Source: Kordia sp050633145
Lineage (GTDB): Bacteria; Bacteroidota; Bacteroidia; Flavobacteriales; Flavobacteriaceae
Assembly (NCBI RefSeq): GCF_050633145.1
Contig: NZ_JBOEFY010000043.1
Span: 1 to 64,000 of the forward strand
Reading direction: 5' to 3'
DNA: 64,000 nt
The position numbers and the translations under genes are program-made. This document shows positions 18,486-26,078 of this stretch, piece by piece. Positions within the stretch are counted from its first letter, which is position 1, and each line of letters opens with the position of its first letter. A model generated the notes under the pieces. It was not told the origin of the DNA, did not search any database, and saw only the letters and a program-made list of their open reading frames with translations.

Positions 18486-18698
18486 TTAATTATTACATGT
18501 TACAGGTAATGTACTAATATCGTTTGTTGGATCTGATGGTGGATTAGGATCACAAATACATTTTGAAACACAGTATGTTTTTGCTGAACAAGCTACAAGA
18601 GTATCAAAAGATCCTCCACCTCCGTTTACGTTATTAGACTGTAATGTTGATATTAGATTCTTGTTTAGCTTTAAACTTTTTATTTCTATTTTTTTCAT
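18486..18698 (-). CDS. Class I lanthipeptide-like precursor with in-frame premature stop (70 aa)
   Basis: Leader MKKIEIKSLKLNKNLISTLQ, boundary VNGGGG, core SFDTLVACSAKTYCVSKCIC then DPNPPSDPTNDISTLPVTCNN and a TAA stop. Directly after this TAA (18486-18488) the same frame continues as DCLSCNKNC and then a second TAA at 18459-18461. The sister peptide at 18788 ends in DCLSCDKNC without the interruption. The stop therefore replaces what is a Ser codon in the sister and removes three Cys of the ancestral core. Whether the shorter product is functional or the gene is decaying is open. Confidence 0.8.
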   Translation of the reverse strand: MKKIEIKSLKLNKNLISTLQSNNVNGGGGSFDTLVACSAKTYCVSKCICDPNPPSDPTNDISTLPVTCNN

Positions 18699-18726
18699 AA
18701 TTTTTATTTTTTAAATAATTTTTAAA

Positions 18727-18773
18727 AGACTAAAAGGCAAATTGGGTTGTAAACTAAAATGCCTTTTAGCTCT
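18727..18773 (-). repeat. Intergenic hairpin repeat, copy B
   Basis: CTAAAAGGC (18730-18738) pairs perfectly with GCCTTTTAG (18761-18769); the loop contains GTAAACTAAAAT. It lies between the peptides at 18788 and 18486 and matches copies A and C. Confidence 0.7.
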
Positions 18774-18787
18774 ATAATTTTTATTGC

Positions 18788-19000
18788 TTAGCAATTTTTA
18801 TCGCATGACAAACAATCAGAATTTGCACATGAAGCAGGAATAGAATAATTTCCTGTTGGATCAGATGGTGGATCTGTAGTTCCACATGATTTACAAACTG
18901 AAAATCCTGTATTATTACCTGGAGCTCCTCCTCTAATTTCTGTTAGATTGGATACAGCTGTTTTATTTAATTGCAATCCATTTATTTGTTGTCTTTTCAT
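18788..19000 (-). CDS. Class I lanthipeptide-like precursor peptide (70 aa)
   Basis: Leader MKRQQINGLQLNKTAVSNLT, boundary EIRGGAPG, core with seven Cys: GFSVCKSCGTTDPPSDPTGN then YSIPASCANSDCLSCDKNC. It is the most complete example of the C-terminal SC-ANSDCLSC-DKNC block. The peptide at 18486 has it behind a stop codon, and the one at 19088 has lost its middle. PPSDPTGNYS-x-P recurs in sisters. This suggests duplication followed by segment shuffling. Confidence 0.85.
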   Translation of the reverse strand: MKRQQINGLQLNKTAVSNLTEIRGGAPGNNTGFSVCKSCGTTDPPSDPTGNYSIPASCANSDCLSCDKNC

Positions 19001-19028
19001 AATTTATTTTTTAAAAAATTTATGTAAA

Positions 19029-19075
19029 GACTAAAAGACATATTAGGTAATAGACTAAAATGCCTTTTAGCTCTA
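19029..19075 (-). repeat. Intergenic hairpin repeat, copy C
   Basis: CTAAAAG (19031-19037) pairs with CTTTTAG (19064-19070). The interior ACATATTAGGTAATAGACTA is identical to that of copy A. It is located between the precursors at 19088 and 18788. Confidence 0.7.
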
Positions 19076-19087
19076 TAATTTTATTGC

Positions 19088-19276
19088 TTAGCAATTTTTA
19101 TTGCATGACAATGGCAAAGAATAATTCCCTGTTGGATCTGATGGTGTACATGTAACACAAAATGAAGGGCTACTTGCGCAACCTGTACCTGTATTTGGCG
19201 CTCCAGCGATAATTTCTGTAAGATTTGATACAGCCGTTTTTTGTAACTGTAACGCTTTTAATTGCATTTTTTTCAT
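19088..19276 (-). CDS. Class I lanthipeptide-like precursor peptide (62 aa)
   Basis: First gene of the array in transcription order. Leader MKKMQLKALQLQKTAVSNLT, boundary EIIAGAPN (AG instead of GG), core TGTGCASSPSFCVTCTPSDP then TGNYSLPLSCNKNC with five Cys. Compared with the peptide at 18788, the tail SC-NKNC looks like SC-ANSDCLSC-DKNC with nine residues deleted between two Cys codons. Shared leader residues TAVSNLTEI link it closely to the 18788 gene. Confidence 0.85.
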   Translation of the reverse strand: MKKMQLKALQLQKTAVSNLTEIIAGAPNTGTGCASSPSFCVTCTPSDPTGNYSLPLSCNKNC

Positions 19277-19396
19277 AATTAAAATTTTTAAAGTTTATAA
19301 TTAAATTACTCTTGATAAAAAACCATATTATTTATTAGCTAGCATCATAATAAATATGCTCTTATCGTTACTATTGCAATACAATTTTAGTCCCTT

Positions 19397-19428
19397 AGAA
19401 AGCAACCTTTAAAGTTGTTTTCTTTTTA
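19397..19428 (+). terminator. Hairpin with T-run between lipoprotein and precursor array
   Basis: AGAAAGCAAC (19397-19406) pairs with GTTGTTTTCT (19414-19423), with one G-U. Five T follow on the plus strand; on the minus strand the flanking run is short. It lies between the 19481 lipoprotein gene and the first precursor and may separate the two transcripts weakly. Confidence 0.4.
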
Positions 19429-19480
19429 AATCCAAACTATTTTTTATTGATTTTAGATTAAATCAGTGTGCATCAAATAA

Positions 19481-20740
19481 TTATTGTGGTGGTACAACTC
19501 CTCCGTGGTAATTAAAAGGAGGTCCCGATAGTATATCAAGAAAAGTGTTTCCTATTTGATATAATCGTGATGCTGGACGCGAACAAACTACATGAATTTG
19601 TTTTCCGATTAAGCTTCGCATTTTGGCTGGATCTCCATTATTAAAAGCTACAAACTTGCCAGTATTATCTTTTATCATGTACGACATTAAGTTAGGAGCA
19701 GTAACAATAGTTCCATCACTTAGTTTTAAAAGTAAATTTTCATTTAATGCTCCGATTCGCAGAGCTCTTCCATCATTAAGATTGATATCAATAGTTACCT
19801 CATCTAGTCCTTGAACTGTTTGCTCTGTAAAATTTGATAGCGTTCCGTCATAAGACGAAATGAAAGTTCCTCTATTTCTAAAGAAATTATCTAAATATGC
19901 TGTATTTCCAGTAGAAATAGTACGTTTTGTTGCGCGTCCAAGTGTAAATGCATCAGAAAAAGTGTTCTGTACTATTTGTGAATTTTTTAATTGTGACCCA
20001 GTTTGCGCCCATAATGCTAATCCTCCAATATTTCCATACCCAGGTTGAGAAATGATATTTCGTATGAAAGTTTCTGCTTGTACTGCATTTGCTGGATTTG
20101 ACACACTTATTTGTGATCCTGGATTTGCTGGTGCTGTTAATACCATTGGAGCAATAGTATACGCTTCATGCGCATAGCTAAGGTTGTTTAATTCTGGCAC
20201 AGATCTACCTGCTCCATCAGCGTTAATTAATGGTACATTTAATCGTTGACTAATCAACATTGCGATCACTGAATTTAATGAGCCTGATTCTACAGATAAA
20301 ATTCCTCCAAGTTGTCTTCCTTGAATATTAACTAATGTACCTACAGAAGATTCGATTGCGTTTAAAACTCCATCAATGTTTTGTGCTACCGACGCTGGCG
20401 AACCAATTCCTCCTGCAACAATGTATATTTTACTATTGTCTACATCTGAAACATTTTGTACATCTAAACCTGCATTAGATATTCTGTTTAATAAATTTAA
20501 ACCGTCTTGGTAGGAACCTCCACCACCACTTCCCTTGATAGAAAGTCCTTGGTACATCGTTTTTACCTGCCTTTTGGTATAATGCGTAGTAGCTCCTACG
20601 TTACGTGCTTTTAAATCTAGTTCGACAGAAGAAGTTTCTGTTTCGTTTTCAAATGCTTCGTCTTTGTCACATGAAACTAGACCTACAAATACTGCGGCTA
20701 TTAATAATGCAGTCTTAAATAAAAATTTACTCTTTTTCAT
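19481..20740 (-). CDS. Lipoprotein with DUF917-like domain
   Basis: A 419-residue protein with a lipoprotein signal ending LVSC (Cys24), followed by acidic residues (DKDEAFENE). The mature part begins YTKRQVKTMYQGLSIKGSGGGG. That glycine loop (residues 70-75), ESGSLNS (151-157) and NADGAGRSVPEL (173-184) align in order with GTGGGG, EAGGLNG and DADGMGRAFPRL of the cytoplasmic DUF917 protein encoded at 7437-8522. I therefore read it as an extracytoplasmic member or relative of the DUF917 family, anchored to a membrane. It ends in the proline-rich tail PPFNYHGGVVPP. Its catalytic state and substrate are unknown. It lies directly upstream of the RiPP precursors on the same strand. Confidence 0.75.
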   Translation of the reverse strand: MKKSKFLFKTALLIAAVFVGLVSCDKDEAFENETETSSVELDLKARNVGATTHYTKRQVKTMYQGLSIKGSGGGGSYQDGLNLLNRISNAGLDVQNVSDVDNSKIYIVAGGIGSPASVAQNIDGVLNAIESSVGTLVNIQGRQLGGILSVESGSLNSVIAMLISQRLNVPLINADGAGRSVPELNNLSYAHEAYTIAPMVLTAPANPGSQISVSNPANAVQAETFIRNIISQPGYGNIGGLALWAQTGSQLKNSQIVQNTFSDAFTLGRATKRTISTGNTAYLDNFFRNRGTFISSYDGTLSNFTEQTVQGLDEVTIDINLNDGRALRIGALNENLLLKLSDGTIVTAPNLMSYMIKDNTGKFVAFNNGDPAKMRSLIGKQIHVVCSRPASRLYQIGNTFLDILSGPPFNYHGGVVPPQ

Positions 20741-21152
20741 AAATTAAAAATTTTTTTGGTTAAAATTTGCACTTACTAGTTATGAGAAGTTTTCATGATT
20801 TCTTTTTGCTTTTAATTGTCAATACATAGTGCTAGCTATATTTATATTCACAATAAGTAGCATCCATTTTAAGAATCAATAAAGATCTTTTTACATAGCT
20901 AATGCTTATAACAAATCTATGTAACACAAAAAGTGAAGAGAAATATTCCTTGTATTATAAACTGATTAAGTAATTCCAAAAAGAATTATTGGAAAAAGTG
21001 GAACGTGTAAAAATTGATCTAAAAATAGAGAAACATCTATATACTTAAAAAGCTAAAAGACAGATTAATATATTATTAAAATGCCTTTTAGCAACTACTT
21101 TAATGAAGTATATAAATTGGAATAACTCTTTTTTAATATGAGTTATATTTTA
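20741..21152. other. Spacer between the two DUF917-like lipoprotein genes
   Basis: About 410 AT-rich bases without a gene. The only structure seen is the hairpin repeat copy D near 21052-21092. A GTGGAACG stretch near 20998 resembles one upstream of the TonB receptor (minus strand near 16337), but with no second conserved box it is not called a promoter. Confidence 0.5.
21052..21092 (-). repeat. Intergenic hairpin repeat, copy D
   Basis: GCTAAAAG (21052-21059) pairs perfectly with CTTTTAGC (21085-21092). It keeps the TAAAATGCCTTTTAGC arm of the copies between precursor genes but has a different interior. It is placed about 60 bases after the stop codon of the 21153 gene, as expected for a terminator or 3'-end element. 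Confidence 0.65.
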
Positions 21153-22439
21153 TCATGGAGCTGGAGGAACTACACCGCCATGATAGTTAAAAGGTGGCAC
21201 ATTTAATATGCCTAAGAACGTATTACTAAAGTCATACAACCTTCTTGCTGCATACGAACAAACGATATGAATTTCTTTCCCAACAAGGCTTTGCATTTTT
21301 GCTTTATCTCCATTGTTATAAGGAACAAACTTCCCATTAGTATCTTTAATAACATACGACATAAGATGCGGTGCAGTTATAACAGTACCATCGCTTATTT
21401 TTAAAAATAAATCTTCATTTAGTGCCTGCATTTTTAGTGTTCTTCCAGTTCCGTCATTAATATTTACTTCAAGAGTTACAATATCTAATCCGTGAACAGT
21501 CGTTTCTGTAAAATTTGACAATGTTCCAGTGTATGATGAAATGAAACTTCCATTATTTATAAAATAATTATCTAAAAAAGAAGTATTCCCAGTTGCAATT
21601 GTGGATTTAGTTGCCAGTCCTAATTGATATGCATCCGAAAAAGTATTTCGTATAATCCTTGAGTTTTTAAGTTGCAAGCCCGTTTGTGACCATAAAGCTA
21701 CTCCTCCAATGTTACCATAACCAGGTTGAGAAATAATGTTTCTAATTTTAGTTTCAGCATCTGTTGCATCAGTAGGATTTGATACATTTATTTGCGATCC
21801 TGGATTAGCAGGCGCAGTTACGACCATTGGCGCAACACCAAAAGCTTCATGCGCATAACTAGAGTTGCTTAGTAATGGAACAGCACGTCCAGAACCATCT
21901 CCATTAATTAATGGCACATTTAATCGCTGACTTAATAATATAGCAATCATAGAGTTTAAAGAACCTGATTCTCCAGATAGAATTCCGCCAATTGGCTTGT
22001 TTTTTATGTTAGCTAATGTAGACACAGAAGCTTCAATTGCATTTAAAACTCCATCAATATTTTGCGCTACAGCTGCAGGAGATCCTACTCCAGCTCCTAC
22101 AATATATAACTTAGTATTGTCTGCTGTTGATACATCATATAGATCAATTCCAGAATTGGAAACTCTATTTACAAGCGCCAACCCATCTTGGTAGGCTCCT
22201 CCACCTCCACTTCCTTTAATAGACAGTCCTAAATACATATCTCGTACTTGACTTTTTGTATAGTGAATTACATTTGCTTGATTAAAAAATCTTCCTTTTT
22301 GATCGGCAGAAGTTACTAGCTGATCGGCAGAAGTTGCGGGTTCATTTTGAAATTCTTCGTCTTTATTGCACGCAATAAATCCTACTAATACTACAGCTAA
22401 AAGCATCGTAGTTTTTAATAATAGCTTACTCTTTTTCAT
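21153..22439 (-). CDS. Lipoprotein with DUF917-like domain (paralogue)
   Basis: A 428-residue paralogue of the 19481 protein with the same start MKKSK and a lipobox ending FIAC (Cys24). A short direct duplication, TSADQ-x-x-TSADQ (around residues 36-47), distinguishes its linker. The DUF917-like signatures recur: KGSGGGGAYQDGL, GESGSLNSMIAILLSQRLNV and NGDGSGRAVPLL (GDGSGR replaces ADGAGR). The tail FNYHGGVVPPAP is also shared. Both copies are close to full DUF917 length once the signal and linker are removed. It is the first gene of the minus-strand run that continues through the second lipoprotein to the RiPP array, and it is divergent from the 22744 gene. Confidence 0.75.
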   Translation of the reverse strand: MKKSKLLLKTTMLLAVVLVGFIACNKDEEFQNEPATSADQLVTSADQKGRFFNQANVIHYTKSQVRDMYLGLSIKGSGGGGAYQDGLALVNRVSNSGIDLYDVSTADNTKLYIVGAGVGSPAAVAQNIDGVLNAIEASVSTLANIKNKPIGGILSGESGSLNSMIAILLSQRLNVPLINGDGSGRAVPLLSNSSYAHEAFGVAPMVVTAPANPGSQINVSNPTDATDAETKIRNIISQPGYGNIGGVALWSQTGLQLKNSRIIRNTFSDAYQLGLATKSTIATGNTSFLDNYFINNGSFISSYTGTLSNFTETTVHGLDIVTLEVNINDGTGRTLKMQALNEDLFLKISDGTVITAPHLMSYVIKDTNGKFVPYNNGDKAKMQSLVGKEIHIVCSYAARRLYDFSNTFLGILNVPPFNYHGGVVPPAP

Positions 22440-22743
22440 AGGTAAAATGTTTATAGATTAAAATTATTTTTATGCTAAAAACTTACTTTTATAAAGGTTT
22501 ATTTCTCTCTTAGTTTTATGAAAAACATTATTTTTCTTTAAAAAAAATTACCATCAAGTATGGATAAACATTACTTGAAAAAAGGAGAAACATTAATAAT
22601 ATGGAGAATATATATTGTTGAACAATAAACCCTATAACACTAAGTTTAAACATAAAACAAAGCTATGTAACATTAAAAGTGAATTAAAATATTCTTGATG
22701 CATTATGCTCATAAAATAATTCCTTTTAAAAAAAAAGAAAAAA
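22440..22743. other. Divergent intergenic region
   Basis: About 300 AT-rich bases between the lipoprotein gene (minus) and the unknown paralogue (plus). Promoters for both are expected here. A long A-run precedes the plus-strand start (22728-22743). I see no clear operator or hairpin. Confidence 0.45.
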
Positions 22744-23982
22744 ATGGAACGCTATGAAAATTTACATTTGAGTAAAGATATTTTCTTTACTTTATTGAAT
22801 GAATTATTAACAAAATTTAAAAGCAAACACAACATAACAGATTATAAAGACACGCAACTTTATGGCTTTGGGAGTTATGACCCAAATAAGCCCAGTTTAA
22901 AAGATGATTTAGAAAAACTTTGTAAAGGTTACATCAATGGAAAATACCTTTACAACAAAATGCGAGAAGCTGCTTCTGGAGTTCCTTCTGTACGTATTAG
23001 CAAAGATTACCAATACATTTATTTTTTATATTTAAATTATGAGAATGTACATGATTTTCTAGACAAAACTGTTATCCCTGAAGAGCAAAAGAATAAGCAA
23101 TTAGAGCTATTAAGTTCAAAAAAAATCAATCAAAATTATTATTATACTTGTTATTGTTTGTGTGAAGATTTTATCTTGAATAAAGGAGAACTCATAATTT
23201 ATAACAATTGGAAAACTTTAGAAATGAAGTTTCATTATAAACAAAATAATGGAGAAAAAGAGATTTATAGTTTTATGGGAAATGTTGTTCATAGCGAAAA
23301 CTTTGTCCACTTTAACACAAAGTTCTTTATAGAAAATAAAAAGATTGAAGGTGCTAAATTTATCTTTTTTGTAGGGAAATCTAATCCTTCTCAGCACAAT
23401 TGTTTGATAGGAACTTATGCAGGTTTTGATAAATATAACAAAGCTGTAGCTGGGAAAATAATTTTAAAAAAGGCTGCTTCTAGAGAAGACGTTAATCGAG
23501 AAATTCAAAGTGATTATTTTGATCCTATTATTTGTCAAAAACTATATAAGAAGCGAATTATAATTGAAAATAAGGTTGAAAAAACTTCGTTGCTCTTTTC
23601 TAAAAAAGATCCGTATGCTCAATTACTTTATGAAGCTATTGGTAGGTATACGTTAGATTTTCATATTGAAGATTCTGTTAAATCATTAAACCTAGAAATA
23701 TTACCAAATACATACAAAATAGTAAGTCTTGATACTTCTACTTTTGTGAGTAACAGTAATATTACTGCTACAAATAATTGGCAAGTTCTATTTATTGATC
23801 TTTTGATTGAAGGTTTCTTTCCTTTGAAAAAAGTCTCCATTTATGTGAAACTTTTTAATAGTTCTTTAATGAAAAATAAAGCCGATAATATGGATGCAAA
23901 GTTTAATGGTGTTGATATTAATAGCAATATAGTGTCTGGAAAAGTGGTGTTCAATAATCTTGTAGCAGAAACTGTAGTTTAA
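22744..23982 (+). CDS. Uncharacterised protein, paralogue of 16388-17632
   Basis: 412 residues without signal or membrane segments. It matches the 16388 protein along its whole length: LYGFGSYDPNKPSLKDDLE, KGYINGKYLYNKMREAASG, MNKG/LNKGELIIYNNWK, GKSNPSQHNCLIGTYAGFDKYNKA, and the ending FNGVDINSNIVSGKVVF. The C-terminal 150 residues are the more divergent part. Both copies are plus-strand genes that bracket the minus-strand lipoprotein and peptide genes, so an association with that island is likely. I cannot assign a function. Confidence 0.75.
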   Translation: MERYENLHLSKDIFFTLLNELLTKFKSKHNITDYKDTQLYGFGSYDPNKPSLKDDLEKLCKGYINGKYLYNKMREAASGVPSVRISKDYQYIYFLYLNYENVHDFLDKTVIPEEQKNKQLELLSSKKINQNYYYTCYCLCEDFILNKGELIIYNNWKTLEMKFHYKQNNGEKEIYSFMGNVVHSENFVHFNTKFFIENKKIEGAKFIFFVGKSNPSQHNCLIGTYAGFDKYNKAVAGKIILKKAASREDVNREIQSDYFDPIICQKLYKKRIIIENKVEKTSLLFSKKDPYAQLLYEAIGRYTLDFHIEDSVKSLNLEILPNTYKIVSLDTSTFVSNSNITATNNWQVLFIDLLIEGFFPLKKVSIYVKLFNSSLMKNKADNMDAKFNGVDINSNIVSGKVVFNNLVAETVV

Positions 23983-24027
23983 TTTATTAATAAAACATCG
24001 CTAAAAAGGAAAACAATAGCTTTTATA

Positions 24028-24079
24028 AAAAAATTAGGAGCCCGAAAACGATCCGTTTAAATCAATTTCGGTGCTCCTA
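24028..24079 (-). terminator. Intrinsic terminator of the 24194 gene
   Basis: TAGGAGC-CCGAAA (24035-24047) pairs with TTTCGG-GCTCCTA (24066-24079), with one bulged T. On the minus strand ATTTTTTTA follows. It sits between convergent genes and serves the minus-strand gene. Confidence 0.8.
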
Positions 24080-24193
24080 CAGGTTTATTAAATTATATAC
24101 TAACTTAGAATTTCGGGAAACAATCTAATACGTTTGAGGATGTGACCTCAAATCTTCAATATTCAAACTCTTTATTAGAGAATTTATATCTAT

Positions 24194-25009
24194 TTATTCC
24201 TTTATTAACTTGAATGTTTTTTGCGAATTATCAGCATATACTTTCACAAAATAAATACCACTTCTTAGTTGACTAACATTAAATGTGTTTAGATTATTTT
24301 TTTTAGTTACTACTAATTGTCCAGTACTATTATAAATTTCTAATGCACTTACTGAAGCATCTAAACCATTTAGATATACAATATCTTTAGCTGGATTTGG
24401 ATGCATGGAAATACTCGTTAATTCTTCACTGGGCGTGCTTAATGTATCAAAATCAAAAGTCGTAGTTCCTGACAATCCTGAAGCATTCGGATCTACAACA
24501 TTTGCAAACGATGCCATTGCATCATCGATCATATCTGCTTGCATAAATGACTTTAAAGGTGTTACTGTATTTGCAAGCGCTGAATCATTTGCTAAGATAC
24601 TAAGTGTACCGCTAGTTGGCGAACCATTTATTTGGATCGTTACAATTGATGAATTTGTCCCTGCTGAAGGAGCTGTTAATGTCACAGGACTTCCTAAGGT
24701 TTCTGTGATTAAGTATCCATCTAGAGTTGGTTGTCCAACATTATTTCCATCAAAGAAAGTTGCGCTTGCTCCACTTCCTAGGGAAGTAGTAATAGAAGCT
24801 GTAACGCCATCAGGTAGTATTATTGTAAATCCATAACTCTGTACAGACGAAGCAAAGTTAGAAGCACTTGCATTTGGTACTGCTGCAATAGTGAAGTTAT
24901 AACTTCCATTATCGACAAGTGTATACGTATATCCATCTTGGGCTTTAACTGAACTAAAGAAGAAGCAAAATGCTAATACTAATAAAGTAGGTAATGTAAT
25001 TTTTTTCAT
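24194..25009 (-). CDS. T9SS-sorted secreted protein, beta-rich
   Basis: 271 residues: signal peptide (MKKITLPTLLVLAFCFFFSSVKAQ), then a beta-rich domain of about 150 residues (YTLVDNGSYNFTIAAVPNAS, YGFTIILPDGVTASITTSLG) of unknown fold. A T9SS type A sorting tail follows, from about residue 195 (SISMHPNPAKDIVYLNGLD to the end, QKTFKLIKE). It begins ten bases after the 25020 stop and is co-transcribed with it from the promoter-like motif at 26033-26061. Confidence 0.8.
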   Translation of the reverse strand: MKKITLPTLLVLAFCFFFSSVKAQDGYTYTLVDNGSYNFTIAAVPNASASNFASSVQSYGFTIILPDGVTASITTSLGSGASATFFDGNNVGQPTLDGYLITETLGSPVTLTAPSAGTNSSIVTIQINGSPTSGTLSILANDSALANTVTPLKSFMQADMIDDAMASFANVVDPNASGLSGTTTFDFDTLSTPSEELTSISMHPNPAKDIVYLNGLDASVSALEIYNSTGQLVVTKKNNLNTFNVSQLRSGIYFVKVYADNSQKTFKLIKE

Positions 25010-25019
25010 TTTTTTAGAT

Positions 25020-26012
25020 TTAATTTTCGGGTAATTGTTCTGTGATTTGGTATGTACTAAAGTTTAAAAAGTTTCCTGGATGTGCCAATACATTTTGTAA
25101 TACAAAAGGCGTATCAGGTGTTGTTCCTGCATATTGTGTGATACCATCCATGTTTACATCATGTATGTTATATCCTGTAATTGCGAATGTTGGAAAATTT
25201 AAAAAATTCCCTGGATCATTTAATATTTCTGACAAAATACTTGGTGTATCAGGTGTTGTTCCTGAGTATTGTACAATAGTATCTGCATTTACATTTCCTG
25301 TCCACATCGCTACAATATTATTTGGCATTCCAAAAACTGTTTGCGAATTGCTCCCAAAAGTAATTTGGTTGTTACTATCTGTAAAATCTACAATTTGAGT
25401 AGTATTGGATAATGCTATTGGGTTAGCAGACATAATTCCTAAGTGATTTCTATGTTTGATAGCAACATAGTAACTTCCTGTAGCTAGATTAAATTGTAAA
25501 TCTGAAGTACCATCCACATCGACAATGTCTCCATCTCTTTGTAATAGTGCTGATTGACTTCCTACAATCATTGTATTTGTAGTTTTATCACGTAATTCTA
25601 CAAAAATCCAATCTATAATAGCATCATTTCCCGTTATAGTTAATACGGAATTTTCTACTAATAAACCATCTCCATAAGGAGAGGTTAATGGAATATAATC
25701 CCCTACGCGCAAATCGTCACGCATTAACGTTTCTTCTCCAACATTTGGGTCTAATAATGCTCCTTGTAAAAAAGCAATCGGATTTATTTTTATTCCCAAT
25801 TTGATTCCTCCTTGTTGAAATCCTTGTGTCAGCGTAGTAGTTCCATCTGTAATTGTTGTTACTGTTAGTTCGCCAACTGTAAAATCGAGTGTTACTGTTC
25901 CGTTGGAAATTGTATTTCCCCCAGCAGCAACTACCTCTCGTTCAATAGCCTGAGCTTTCACAGATATCATGCAGAGCATACATAGCATGAGTAATTTATA
26001 TATAGCTTTCAT
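25020..26012 (-). CDS. Secreted protein with duplicated dockerin-like C-terminal module
   Basis: 330 residues. The signal peptide (ending VKAQA) is followed by a short domain VAAGGNTISNGTVTLDFTVGELT...LTQGFQQGG that is common near the N-terminus of Bacteroidota surface proteins. From about residue 79 the rest is a module of about 250 residues also found at the C-terminus of the proteins at 26079, 29513 and 33682. It has RDDLR, DW-x-x-x-ELRD, ALLQRDGD and AIKHRNHLGIM, then two EF-like repeats (GNVNADTIVQYSGTTPDTPS and HDVNMDGITQYAGTTPDTPF) and the ending QLPEN. Here the module stands almost alone. The D-x-N-x-D-G pattern resembles type I dockerin calcium loops. Confidence 0.8.
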   Translation of the reverse strand: MKAIYKLLMLCMLCMISVKAQAIEREVVAAGGNTISNGTVTLDFTVGELTVTTITDGTTTLTQGFQQGGIKLGIKINPIAFLQGALLDPNVGEETLMRDDLRVGDYIPLTSPYGDGLLVENSVLTITGNDAIIDWIFVELRDKTTNTMIVGSQSALLQRDGDIVDVDGTSDLQFNLATGSYYVAIKHRNHLGIMSANPIALSNTTQIVDFTDSNNQITFGSNSQTVFGMPNNIVAMWTGNVNADTIVQYSGTTPDTPSILSEILNDPGNFLNFPTFAITGYNIHDVNMDGITQYAGTTPDTPFVLQNVLAHPGNFLNFSTYQITEQLPEN

Positions 26013-26032
26013 ATTTTTTGTTGTTTATTAGT

Positions 26033-26061
26033 AAGACATTTATTTTAAAAGTGACCCTATT
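26033..26061 (-). promoter_or_regulatory. Putative ECF-type promoter (AATAGGGT-N16-GTC)
   Basis: On the minus strand AATAGGGTC (26061-26053) is followed after 15 bases by GTCTT (26037-26033). It lies 21 bases upstream of the 26012 start codon. Spacing is identical to five other copies in the window. Confidence 0.7.
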
Positions 26062-26078
26062 TTTATTTGATAAATAAT

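Noticed and set aside
22610..22640. ATAGGGTTTATT on the minus strand upstream of the 22439 lipoprotein gene as a seventh ECF-type promoter
   Set aside because: No GTC box follows at the required spacing, and it lies nearly 200 bases from the start codon.
16388..23982. Mobile element origin of the RiPP/DUF917 island
   Set aside because: No transposase, integrase, tRNA gene or flanking direct repeat is visible, and base composition looks like the rest of the window.
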